Below are positions 43,285-53,835 of a DNA stretch of 64,000 nucleotides, piece after piece. The position numbers and the translations under genes are program-made. Under the pieces are notes generated by a model that worked only from the letters and a program-made list of their open reading frames with translations, searched no databases and was not told the origin of the DNA. How positions within the stretch are numbered: the first letter of the stretch is position 1; every line of letters begins with the position of its first letter. This stretch comes from Macrocystis pyrifera. Its lineage: Eukaryota; Sar; Phaeophyceae; Laminariales; Laminariaceae. The stretch is from the NCBI GenBank assembly GCA_031763025.1, contig JASSKH010000007.1, positions 6,463,930 to 6,527,929 of the forward strand, in the 5' to 3' direction.

Positions 43285-43775
43285 CTGAATCGTTTTGTTT
43301 TCTTTAGGGTGTAGGAACCATGGGCTCCACTTGGTCCTGCAGAGAGTCACTGTTGATATGCTTCGTTTGTTTCGCCACGGCGGGAGCGCCAAGAGTATTT
43401 ACTCTGGCGCCCCCCCCCCGTTGACAGCTATAAAGCTTCCAGACCGTCCTCGCGGAACCGCCTGCTCGGCACGAAATTATCTTGCCGTACCAAACCTGAG
43501 ACCACCTCGACGCGGGGTGGTACAGACGAAATGCCGTGTGACCGTGGTGCTGTAAAGACTGCTGTGGACATAGAAAACAACAGAGTACACACAGCAACTA
43601 TTAATAACTGAAGCACATCGCACACCCCAAAAGAGAAAAAGAGAAACCAGCGTACGCATGTATGCATGTACATACGTATTTTTACGTACGACGTACGAGT
43701 ACACAGTTTATACGTCAATACAGAAGAATTTAAACCGAGGGAGGGCAGACGCATACGGAGAGAAAACACAGTGTA
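43285..43775 (-). repeat. Repeat R3, copy a
   Basis: Reverse complement of 48220-48700: shared blocks are CACTTGGTCCTGCAGAG, GCGCCAAGAGTATTT next to a C run, CCAAACCTGAGACCACCTCG, ACAGAGTACAC and CGCATACGGAGAGAAAA. Both copies carry a C/G homopolymer at the same place. Confidence 0.65.
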
Positions 43776-45303
43776 CGTATATGATTGGTTCAAAGTTGGC
43801 CAAAATCAGTTGAAAGCTATACAGAGTAGAAAAAATCAGGCATACCTTGGCTCTTTCGAGCCAAAATCAGGTACGATGTCAGCCTGGCCAATAGCAGGGC
43901 TCCAGGGGTGTGTTTTGTACTTGTTTTTAGAATCTAACTGATTTTGGCCGAAAAGTGGCCCGGTATACCTCATTTTGGCGAAAAACCTGATTTTAAATTT
44001 CCGGACAGGTACCTTATTTCGTACCGCAATACCCTGCACATCGCTCGCAAATCATATGATGAATAATAGTTATATCTTAAGTACAACGTAACGGGGAGGG
44101 GGGAGGAGAACTAGCTACTCGTCGTATCGGATATGTGACCCCGGATCTGAGTTTCTCATAGGAGGGAGAGAGAAAAGAAGGGCGAAAATAATAAATTGGA
44201 AGAGAGAAATAAAAAATTAATATAAAATGCTAGCTCAGAACTACCCGATTCCTTTGTCATCTCAACCCGACGAGCGCGCGCAATGGTACGCGAAAAAAAA
44301 TGTAAACGACAAACCATTTTTTTCATTTTTTTTCAGAGTCCCAGACAGGCGAGGCATTATACTAAAATCAGTTGAAAAAACTGAAAAAAAAAATAATATA
44401 TATATACGAGTACGTATATATACATACGTAATTATCTTACTTTTGGTCTGACAAAAACCCAACCCGCTACGTACGTATCAATAGTTTCTTTTCAATTTGT
44501 ACCTGGTGGGTGTGGCTCCGTTTTCTCTTTTTTTCGTGTACCCCTGGCCCGAGATGTACGTACTACTTCTGTAGCTACACACGTAAGCAACCAAACACTC
44601 GTCTGCAACACAAAAAAAACTGCATGCATGCGGTGACTACCATACACCAAGCGGCTAGTAGCCCGAGTGGCGAACCACCAACACGGTTGTTGGGTACCCC
44701 CCAGAACAGCAGGCAGTGCTTTATTTCTCACCTGTAACATGTTGGCCTTGCTTCACGGGGTTCGACACTCGACACCGGCAGCAGGTCGTAATTTTTCTTC
44801 ATACATAAATATCATACAATGTGTTCTATTAATAGATACATACCAGGTACCAGGTATCATACTGCTGTACGTGTATTTATGCATGAAAAAAAAAATGAAC
44901 AAAATTCGACATCATAACATTGTCATCTTTGACAGCTTGGCAAGAAACTTCCTTCTCGCGTGCTTTGTACGTGCTGGCACACGATTTGGAGGGTAGGCTA
45001 TAAAGAGCTAAACTGAAGAAGAGTGGTCTACAAAATCTGGGTAGTTTTTGTGCACATCGAATTTGCTTCACCTACCAGTACGTATCTTTTGCCAGTACTC
45101 CTCACTGTTAACACTGTTGGTATGCAACTAAAATAATAGTAAACAGTTTCTTGGGGTTGCAAAGCATGATCGAAGCAAAACATTGAATTTGTTATGCTTA
45201 TTTGCTTTTCAAATGAGCATGCTTGACCAAGCGTCCTAAACAACTATTAATAGTCGCTTTTTGCTTGTATGCTTATTTTGTACTGTTAATAGGTAGTGTT
45301 AAG
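43776..45303. other. No gene recognised
   Basis: Includes an R8 relative at 44085-44200 (TGACCCCGGATCTGAGTT), a TA/CGTA dinucleotide-rich region (44395-44430) and TACCAGGTACCAGGTA at 44841-44856. Confidence 0.35.
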
Positions 45304-45710
45304 ATACTGCTTTCGCCTTTCCATGCATCTTCCTCGCCTCCCCCCCCGTGCGGGCGGCATGGCGATGGCTTTCATTGGCGATTTATTCCTGCCCCTTAAG
45401 GCTAGGTCTTCCCTTTATTTTTTTACGTACTTTGCCGGCTTCGTTGCCTCGCCGTTCAGAGGTGTGGGAGTGGGTTTTGAGGAGCCGCATCTTCGACTCA
45501 TGTTCTAGTTCGTGGAATCGGGGTTTCCACGAATTTGCCATAATTCTGCATACACGGCCCATCAGAGTGAGCTAGTGTTATTATACTGCTTTGTATGAGG
45601 TTGAAAGCCCGGTAATTACCTGGGTTCAGTCACTGGGAACGTATTTGCAGTACTTGGAAGGCGTATCTTAAATGGAAAACCAGGGGTTTTCCAGAGACGC
45701 ACGAGCTTGG
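45304..45710 (+). repeat. Repeat R4, copy a, left part
   Basis: Collinear with 49588-49989: GTGCGGGCGGCATGGCGATG, GGCTAGGTCTTCCCTTTATT, CGACTCATGTTCTAGTTCGT, GGTAATTACCTGGGTTCAG, ending GACGCACGAGCTTGG. Its continuation is 47465-47620; between them sits a DNA transposon. Confidence 0.8.
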
Positions 45711-47464
45711 TAGGCCCAATCTTCTAAGACGTGTCTTGATATTCGTCTTAATCCGTTTCTCAGAGAGAGGCACGTCTTACTCGCTATATCGCGTCTTGGC
45801 ACGTCTTCGAGTCGTCTTGTCACGTTTAGATTCGTCTTGGCACGTCTTAGATTCGTCTTAGAGCGCACCAGGCGCCGGTCGAGGCGCCTTAGGGGGTCGA
45901 CACGCCCACAGCGAGCTGTGGAAATAGACGGAAACACAGCCAGGACGGCAGTTGAATCGACTGCTCCAACTTGCTTCTTTCGAACCTTCTTTTTTCGGGC
46001 CTCCATGCGTTTTTCCCTGTCACCGGGGACATCGAACCCGGTCCCCCTGATTTTCGAGTATGGCATTATTATTTTGAAAAATAAAACATGATCTATCTCT
46101 GATCTCTCTCTTTCCACCTAGTACACAACCAAAGTTCCCGCCAAACACACCACACCACACACTATCACACTCCACACTGCGCCATCCAAGCACCAACAAG
46201 TACATACGGTACTTCGCGCCGGTAGTAGTTTTATTATTAACTATAAGTGGTTTGCGCAAAATAAAATCTTCTGTTGTTGGTATTCTTACACCGTGGGTGG
46301 TACATCAGTACCAGGTTGCAACGTGTTCTTTGAACGGCATAGTATAGGACGACTACCGTGGTACATCATTACCAGGTAACATACTGCGTACTCTTGGACG
46401 CATAATATAGGACAATTATATTGCTGCTCTTTTTTCTGTATTCCGTGAGCAGTCTCGGTTTCGTTCGTGCTTCATTACAGCAAGTAAACAATATCGTACC
46501 AGGTATAGTTTTATTTGCGCGAGTTCGTTGGTATTTTTACACCGTAGACATCAGTACCAGTAACATAGCGACGTGGGATAGTTTAGACACCTGCAGCTCT
46601 CTCCTTCTGCCTTCTGGTTCCGTGGGCGGTTCCCTAGGTTGTTATTGATAGTATTATTACGTACAAGTACATATTTGAGTGTGCAAGTATATATTTGAGT
46701 GTGTATATCCACGGCCGCTGGGTACGATATTCAGTATGCTATTCGTACTCGTAGAAAAAAACCCGATCGATACAATAAAACCAGGTACGAGTACCTTGGT
46801 GCCTTTTATTCGCCATGCGATTTCGGAGCTTTCTCTCAAAATATGGGTACGTACGTATGTACTATTAATAATGTACAAGTACATAATGTTCAAATACACC
46901 AGGTACTACCTGGCATCAACTATTAATATGTACTCTTACACGTTGTTGTCTCGTCGAATGCCAACTAAACAAGGAGAGCTACCACGAGTACGTAATAATA
47001 CCGTTCCAACTATCAATATACGTAATATTCGCACTTATCAGGTAGCTTGATACTTGTACTATTGCCTGCCGTGTATTTACTGCCGCTTTACATTGTTGTG
47101 TGGTTGCTGTATTGATGAACCATTAATAATTACCCTGTTGAAATAACTGCTATTTTTCGACATGAAGTCTGTCTTAGTGCTGCCAAGACGAATCTGCGAA
47201 TCTTAGACGTGCCTAGAGGAACCTAAGACGTGCAAAGACGAATCTAAGACGTGCCAAGACGAATCTAAGACGTGCCAAGACGAATCTAAGACGCGCTAAG
47301 ACGAATCTAAGACGCGCTAAGACGCAAAAAGTGGATTAAGACAAACGGTTTTCGCACGACTTAATCCAAAAAAATTCGGCCTGCGGCCGGCTTAATAGCT
47401 CGCTACGCTCGATTTCCCAGTCCGACTTACGGCTCGAAACGCTCGTCTTAGAAGATTCGGCCTA
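45711..47464. mobile_element. Non-autonomous DNA transposon, 1754 bp, TIRs and 8-bp TSD
   Basis: Left end TAGGCCCAATCTTCTAAGAC, right end its inverse with one mismatch (…AGAAGATTCGGCCTA). Both sides carry GAGCTTGG (45703-45710 and 47465-47472), and the uninterrupted host repeat at about 49981 has it once. Inside each end is an array of a roughly 20-bp motif, TTGGCACGTCTTAGATTCG, on the left and inverted on the right (47190-47330). The interior has no transposase frame, but has several TACCAGGTA and TATTAATA palindromes. An 8-bp duplication fits the hAT, P and Merlin groups by family knowledge; the superfamily is not proven. Confidence 0.9.
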
Positions 47465-47620
47465 GAGCTTGGTCTCAGTCTCCGCGTGCACGGAAGGAAT
47501 AAAACTGCTTCTCTTCTATAGCTAAGCAAGCAACACACGTGAGTACCAACGATTACCGACTTAAAAGGCAGACCTGTCCAGGGATACAAAATGTCCCGCA
47601 ACCTTGATCTTGACAGTAGC
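47465..47620 (+). repeat. Repeat R4, copy a, right part
   Basis: GAGCTTGGTCTCAGTCTCCG, GGAATAAAACTGCTTCTC, AAGCAAGCAACACACGTGAG, GTCCAGGGATACAAAATG, ending TTGATCTTGACA. Collinear with 49981-50118. Confidence 0.8.
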
Positions 47621-47721
47621 TGGTTGATAATTGGTCGTCTACGACAACACCCCCCACACACACTCCCGATCGATGGAGGCTGATGGTAAAGCACTCCACG
47701 ACAAAATGGGTTGGCTTGTAG

Positions 47722-48010
47722 GACGCGCTTGCCAAAGGATCCGAGTGCTGAGCGTCACGTGGGACGTGTTGTCAAGCGTGGTTTTGACTCGCTATATGCG
47801 CTCACTCGTCGGCGTCAAGGACATGGTGCTTGGGGAGAGAGGTTCGACGACAGGGTGCAGGTGGCGGCTTGGGCTGACTCAGTGGAATGTCTGGAGTTCG
47901 GTGCCTTCTTCGACCAGGAGATCAACGGAATGCAGTGGCCGGTTTTCCTCCAACAACACTCACCTTTCTTTGAGGGCCGTTTCAAACAAGGGTTGGGGGG
48001 AGCAATTTGA
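47722..48010 (+). pseudogene. FNIP/LRR-like repeat protein fragment
   Basis: A 95-codon frame to TGA, possibly an exon after the acceptor GGCTTGTAG. It contains two to three approximate 22-residue repeats: RFDDRVQVAAWADSVECLEF, FFDQEINGMQWPVFLQQ, RFKQGLGGAI. The pattern F(N/D)Q.I.GV.WP.SLQ.L.FG is that of FNIP-type repeats, common in some protists, brown algae and large DNA viruses. Several consensus positions are decayed (VFLQQHSPFFEG), there is no start codon and the fragment is short, so I call it a remnant. It lies just beyond the R4 repeat and may be carried by a repeat or be a piece of a dispersed gene family. A small intact last exon is the alternative. Confidence 0.5.
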
Positions 48011-48219
48011 ATCTCCAATTGATCATCGTGCGTGACGATTTCGAGCACACTACAAACGGAATCACTTGTTCTACAGGGGAGGGGGGGGGGGTGACGGTGG
48101 TTACGTCCTTTATGTCGGATTTCTTTTTAATTTTCTGGTGGTGCAAGGGTGGTGAGCGTTTGTTTGGGAGATTTATAGCCCATCAGAGAAGCCATATAGA
48201 TTCTACGGTACTGCTGGAG

Positions 48220-48700
48220 GTACACACTATTTTTTCTCTGCGTATGCGATTTCCGGGTTCTCCATCGCAATGCTTGCGTCTAACTACAGTATGTACGTTC
48301 GTATATACATGTACATACTATAGGTACACTGATTTCTTTTTTCTTTTTCGGGGTGTACGATGTGCTCCAGTTTTTATGCTTGTGAGGTGTACTCTGTTGT
48401 TGTACAGCATCGTGGACACAGACACAGACGGCAGTCGGTCTGCCTCACCCCGCGTCGAGGCGGCCTCAGGTTTGGTAGGGCAAATAACTTCGCGCCGAAT
48501 AGGCTGTTCCGCCAGGGTCGTCGACAGGCTTCAAAGCTGGCAACGGGGGGGGGGGGGGGGGGGCAGAACAAAAATACTCTTGGCGCGCCCGCCGTTGCGA
48601 AACTAACGAAGCCTGGTGACCCTCTGCAGGTGCAGGTCTAAGTGGAGCCCGTGATCCTTTTATACCCTCAAGACAAGAAAACAATTCGGATTTTGGAGGC
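48220..48700 (+). repeat. Repeat R3, copy b
   Basis: Inverted partner of 43285-43775. Carries a run of 19 G (48545-48563) before CAGAACAAAAATACTCTTGG, and ends near CTGCAGGTGCAGGTCTAAGT. Confidence 0.65.
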
Positions 48701-48744
48701 CACACGCTCAATTTGTTATCGGCATCGTATCTCTAGAATTCTCG

Positions 48745-48930
48745 ACATACCATGCGATATTTTCGGGATATATTAATATCGATATCGAACATATTCCCGG
48801 GATATCTCGATATATCGTATCTTGTATTATCGCATGATATATCGTATCTTGTATTATCGCATGATACATCGCAGATACCGATATCATGCGATAAATCGCA
48901 AGACATAATAAGATACGATATTAGGTGTAA
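48745..48930. repeat. GATATC-rich palindromic region with 27-bp tandem repeat
   Basis: ATATATCGTATCTTGTATTA with TCGCATG repeats at 48812 and 48839; nested ATCGATAT and CCCGGG palindromes surround it. A related piece is at 51040-51160 (GATACGATATATCGATATC). Confidence 0.6.
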
Positions 48931-49039
48931 ATACACAGGTACGAAGTGTATCAAAGGGATTACGTATGTATGTGTTGGTTCGGGCCCAGATTCCAGATGA
49001 AACAAACTCATCAGTATGACCGGAGCAAGTGCTGCGCAC

Positions 49040-49336
49040 TTTTTTCTTTCATTTTTCCTACTGCTTTTTCTCTTTGATTTATTTCTAAGCTTTCTGTCGT
49101 TTTTTTTTTTGTTATTATTAAAATGTGTATGCCGTGCCTATCATATCCAGTATGATTACGTGGCATTGCGTTGTCTACTCTGCTTACTGCGTAACAATGT
49201 AGATCTCTGTGGCGTAGTTTTGTGACCACATAATAACTTGTAATAAAATCTGCTCTACGATTGAAGAATCGGCACCGACACTGGTCGTTCTTGATGTCGA
49301 AGGGTAGAAATAACGGTCTAATGTAAAGAACACACG
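49040..49336 (+). mobile_element. LINE copy I, 3' end only
   Basis: GTGTATGCCGTGCCTATCAT, GTAGTTTTGTGACCACA, GATTGAAGAATCGGCACCGA and the end GGTCTAATGTAAAGAACACA. Diverged from copies C and E, with several small insertions. Confidence 0.65.
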
Positions 49337-49587
49337 CTTCGACTTCCTGGACTTTGGGGGATGATTTTTTGTCTGCCCGATATGTTTCTGGTGTGTTTTC
49401 CTTTTTTTTGGGATGGGTTGGGGATCTGTTTTTGCGTATTTTGTCCTGCCTACCCCCCCCGCTCAGTGTCGGGACTGGTCTGGGCACTCGGCCGCTCAAT
49501 TGCGGCACAGGACGCGCTTTCAGAGTTGTGGACTGGGTTTAGGTGGTTCTTGCTCCTTCCGTGTTATTTTTCTTTTCGTTCCCGTAC

Positions 49588-50118
49588 TCACTTTTCGCTT
49601 TTCCATGCGTCTTCCTCTCCCCCCCCCCCGTGCGGGCGGCATGGCGATGGCTTTCATTGACGATTTCTTCCTGCCTCTTAAGGCTAGGTCTTCCCTTTAT
49701 TTTTTACGTACTTTGCCGGCTTCGTTGCCTCGCCGTTCAGAGGTGTGGGAGTGGGTTTTGAGGAGCCGCATCTTCGACTCATGTTCTAGTTCGTGGAATC
49801 GGGGTTTCCACGAATTTGCCATAATTCTGCATATACGGCTGATCAGAGTGGGCCAGTGTTATGATACTGTTTTGTATGAGGTTGAAAGCCCGGTAATTAC
49901 CTGGGTTCAGTATTTGCAGTACTTGGACGGCGTATCTTAAATGGAAAACCAGGGGTTTTCCAGAGACGCACGAGCTTGGTCTCAGTCTCCGCGTGCACGA
50001 AAGGAATAGAACTGCTTCTCTTCTATAGCTAAGCAAGCAACACACGTGAGTACCAACCATTACCGACTTAAAAGGCAGACCTGTCCAGGGATACAAAGTG
50101 TCCCGCAACCTTGATCTT
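49588..50118 (+). repeat. Repeat R4, copy b, uninterrupted
   Basis: Full-length about 530 bases, the reference for the filled site at 45304-47620. Ends TGATCTTAACA. No coding frame is shared between copies, so it is probably a non-coding mobile repeat. Confidence 0.8.
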
Positions 50119-50154
50119 AACATAAAGCTACTTTGTATGATATATATACTGTAG

Positions 50155-50345
50155 GTTGCATGCACAACAGTTCGATGCAGGTGGACGCGCGAGAAGAAAA
50201 CTTGAAGGAAACGCCGAACATTGCTCGCGATTGAAACGAATGCACGCACGGTAGTGAGGAAGAGAGAGAGGAGTGCCTGCTATGTGACTCGGGATATGAG
50301 TTACTACGGGAGGGAGCTTGACAAAGTAGTGCACAGAAAATTCAC
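50155..50345 (+). repeat. Repeat R8, copy c
   Basis: CAGTTCGATGCAGGTGGACG, TTGCTCGCGATTGAAACGAA, GCACGGTAGTGAGGAAGAGA, GACTCGGGATATGAGTTACT; collinear with 40865-41050. Confidence 0.5.
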
Positions 50346-51316
50346 GCCATAGATGGGCCGGGAAAAAAATAAAACAAGTATCGTATGTAGCGAGCATGCA
50401 TCTCAACTTAAAATCCCTGTACGTTTTGGTCCACTTGTTGTATTGATCGGTTGGGTGTTTACCAGCCAACATCAAGACCAACTTAAAAATTACTTCCTTC
50501 GGAATTACACTACAGCCCGAATCGCTGAAAGCGCTGAATGATGGCGTTTCAACGAGACGTGTTCCGTAGCGGCATGGTACCAAAAGTGCTGAATCATTGA
50601 AAGCGCTGAAAAAGGAGCATTTCAACAAGACATGTCTCACTGGTAGACTAGAATATGGCATAGACTACATCCACTATCAGTCTACAACAACAAAGTGATA
50701 TTCGACCAGGAGTGCCCGACTATGTTAGCACTATAGCTATACCAGGTACCTCGTAACTGCTAAAAAAGAGTATTGAGAAGGCAAAAAATAAGAGGAAAGA
50801 AACAAAAAAAAGAAAACAAAACTGTCAAGGTCGATGTTTGCTGGTACGGTCAGTCCTACATGTGATACGGTGTGTCCAGCTGATGTCAGATGATGGTCAA
50901 CAGAAGGACGACAGAAAAAGGGCCAGACGGAAGACAAGATTGGAGCTCTCTCGGCAAAAAGGCCCCGGGTTTCGTTGAAGTTGTGTTTGCTTGCTGCTTC
51001 GGGGTGATCTGGCGTGATTACATTATATATCGCGATTAATCGTGACATCATGTATCAAATCATGCGATGTTGCAAGATACGATATATCGATATCCATATC
51101 CCGAATTTTGGGGGCTGATCTCGAGATATCGTATCCTGTCGAGAAAATTCTCGATACAGATCACTTCAGGCGCAAAAAAAAAGGTTGTTATTTCGTTGTT
51201 TCGTCATTTTTCATGGCCAGAAACACCGCTTGCGGCGTGTGCTTTTTATTAGGTTTCAATATGTAACTGTTTAAAGGCTCAAATGAAACCGGTGTACCTG
51301 ATTCTGGAAAAAACCC
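50346..51316. other. No gene recognised
   Basis: Two CGCTGAAA-rich blocks at 50515-50550 and 50585-50620 form a degenerate direct repeat (CTGAATSATTGAAAGCGCTG-like, followed by TTTCAACRAGACRTG). A GATATC-rich relative of 48745-48930 lies at 51040-51160. Confidence 0.35.
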
Positions 51317-51429
51317 TACTACGGGGGAACAGAGTAAATAGTGGTACTAAATATTGTTGATAAAAATAGGTAATTGCATGGTTCTTTGTGAAAGCCGTAG
51401 GTCCTATTTACTATGGTCCCCCGTAATAG
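51317..51429. mobile_element. MITE copy 4
   Basis: CTACTACGGGGGAACAGAGT on the left, CTATTTACTATGGTCCCCCG on the right; interior GATAAAAATAGGTAATTGCA. The left end is more diverged than the right. Confidence 0.75.
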
Positions 51430-51584
51430 CAAAAAACAAGCAAACTCACACACAACTCTCGGGTTGCCTGTCTTCTCCTTTTGCTTTTTTACTACTACTA
51501 TATACTGCTGCTTGCTGTTGTTGCTGTACTTTTTCTTCCGTTTTTATCACTTTTACTCTCATCGGATGTTGCTATAAAGAACTC

Positions 51585-51960
51585 ACGCGCTTTGCTTTCC
51601 GCAAAATCAATTTTAATGCAAGAAAACGTCCCAAGGGGAGTAACTATATGTATTTCGATGAGACTCGAACCCACGAAATTGATCTTGGCACGCACGTACC
51701 GGGGACGGCTGTAGTCTTGACTCTGTTTGCTCTTGTTCTGTTGTTCCTTCTATGTGTTTTGTACTGTCTGTCACATCTCCGTGGGGGCGCGACACTTGCC
51801 TCTTGTTTTTCTTTCTGTTTTTCTTTTCTTCTTTCGCTTTTCTTCTCTACCAACGCAGTGCATCTGGATTGTCATTATTTTTAAAATTCATGAAATACGT
51901 CAGCTGTGAGTTCGACTGATTAAATAGTTGATACTCAACTTTGCAAGCTGCGCAATTATG
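51585..51960. repeat. tRNA-like unit copy 3 and R5 copy
   Basis: 51585-51700 (minus): T-arm GTGGGTTCGAGTCTCATCG with the same TTTTAATGCAAGAAAA flank as 27640 and 42690; the D-arm part is replaced by other sequence. 51885-51960: R5, GTCAGCTGTGAGTTCGACTG through CAACTTTGCAAGCTGCGCA. Confidence 0.45.
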
Positions 51961-51992
51961 ATAATAGCATGCACACAATACGCACACTCGTA

Positions 51993-53360
51993 CGCACCCC
52001 AAACGGCGGCTCTTCTTCGCGGGGGGGGGTGGCACGGCAAAACAAGGATCGGATATTACCCAGCCGAGTAAAGTTCGGGACGATGGCTGGTGGGGAGAAC
52101 CCGAAACCTGGCGGACAGTTTAAGACTTGGCATAGATGCATAGTCGAAGACCTTAGGGAGTTCCGAGCCACCGAAGGGTCAACGGAACTTGCCCCCTTGG
52201 TGATTGGAGTTGAGACCGCCCTGTGGTCCACTGCTGCTGCAAAAAAGGCGGGGAAGTGGTACCGGGGGATCCTCGAAGCAGCCGAACGGTTCATGGTGAG
52301 GTGGCACGAGGCTGAGACTGAGCTGAGTAAGCAGCGCCGAGCATCCGCCGTGGGTAGTGTCCAAGGGAATGGGGGGAGCGGGGGCAACAAGAGGAGTAGC
52401 AGAAAATCCGGCCAAGGGAATCATATGCGGAGAGGGGGGAACAGGAGCAGAAAGGAAACTGCAGTGGACGAAAGTAGGGAGGAGATGGTAGACAGGGTAG
52501 CAAGGTACCGGGCAGACTAGGAAGTAGAACATGCCTATATTACTCGTGCCACCAACTGGTGCAGCTGGTTCGAATGTGGTATTCCTTTGTCTTATTTTTT
52601 TTTAATTTCAGTTTTTTCTTTTTGCGCTGATCCCATGTGATTTTCGTTTCATTTATTTCTTTTCCTTTCTCTGATAAGCCATATTGAATAGGAGTCGTGT
52701 GGCGTGGGTGGATGACGAGCCTGCTTTGCTCCTTTCGTATTGTCTAACGCCGAGTGGCCGGGCATAGTTGACGAACGCTGGACGGAGGCGGCAGACAGGG
52801 TAGCAGGATACCAGGCGGACTAGCAGAGAGACCCTGGCTGTGCTACTCGTACCATAAACTGCTGCCGCTACCTGGAGGATGTTTTGTGCTTTGGTTTGCC
52901 TGGTATTTTCCCTTGGTTCTTAGTCTTGCTCTGTTGACCACTATTAATAGTGGTGTTTTTCTTTTTTTTTCCATTTTTTTCCAGCTCGTTCTTTTCAAGT
53001 GTCTGCCAGATCCCCTGCGGGGGGGGCACGATGGTTTTTTTTTTTTTTTTGTTTTCTTGTTTCTTTTTCTCTTTCGAATTGTCTTCCTTGTTTTCGTTTT
53101 ATTTTTTTTTTTTCTTTGTTTGGTTTCGGTTCTGTATTTCATGGATTGTGTATGTCGCGCCTGACGTATCCAGTATGATGACATGGCATTGCATTGCACA
53201 CGTGGCAACGTAGTATCTCTGATGTGGCGTAGCTTTGTGATGACCACAGAACTTGTACCTGGTATCTCTCTAGGATTGAAGAATCGGCACGGACACTGGT
53301 TGTGCTGGATGTCGACGGGTAGAAAGAACGGTTTAATGTGAAGAAAACAGCAACAACAAC
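51993..53360 (+). mobile_element. LINE copy H, 5'-truncated
   Basis: The frame from 52029 reads [38 protein letters not shown], then an Arg/Gly tail ending VARYRAD at 52520; upstream it is broken by a G run. The 3' UTR ends GGTTTAATGTGAAG with an AAC-rich tail. It carries several 3-9 base insertions relative to copies C and E (see findings). Confidence 0.8.
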
Positions 53361-53619
53361 CCCGAATGAGTTGAAGTCGATAAACAGATAAAAATAGTTG
53401 TGACAACGACCTCATCCATATCTGCTCAGCGGATTCTCTTCCCAATTCCCGGAGGCATTATTATATTATTCGTGAAATGAATGTCCTCGTAGTTGCAGTA
53501 ACCAACCGTACGATACGCGTATGCGAGTAGCGACAAGCGGTCACACGGAACCGGCTCCGACTCGACATATATATAGAGCACGGATGACAATGGAGTATTT
53601 TATAAATTTAATGAAATAG

Positions 53620-53835
53620 GTCAGATAGCTGTGGATACGATTGATGAATGAAGTAGTTGGTACTCAACTTTGCAAGCTGCGTAATATGTCTCGTCTACAT
53701 TCCATTTTTTTCCGAATTTTACAAGTGTTGTAATAAACCGAACGCGCGTATTATATTTAATAAATTTATGAAATACGCCAGCTGTGAGTTCGACTGATTA
53801 AATAGTTGGCACTCGACTTTGCAAGCTGCATATAT
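53620..53835 (+). repeat. R5, two further copies
   Basis: 53625-53690 (AGCTGTGGATACGATTGATG, GTACTCAACTTTGCAAGCTG) and 53768-53832 (GCCAGCTGTGAGTTCGACTG, GCACTCGACTTTGCAAGCTG), separated by about 80 unrelated bases. Both follow an AT-rich AATTTAATGAAATA-like lead. Confidence 0.6.

Noticed and set aside
45668..46117. Transposase in the 1754-bp element
   Set aside because: The minus frame is basic because of the subterminal CGTCTT repeats and has no DDE or zinc-finger pattern.
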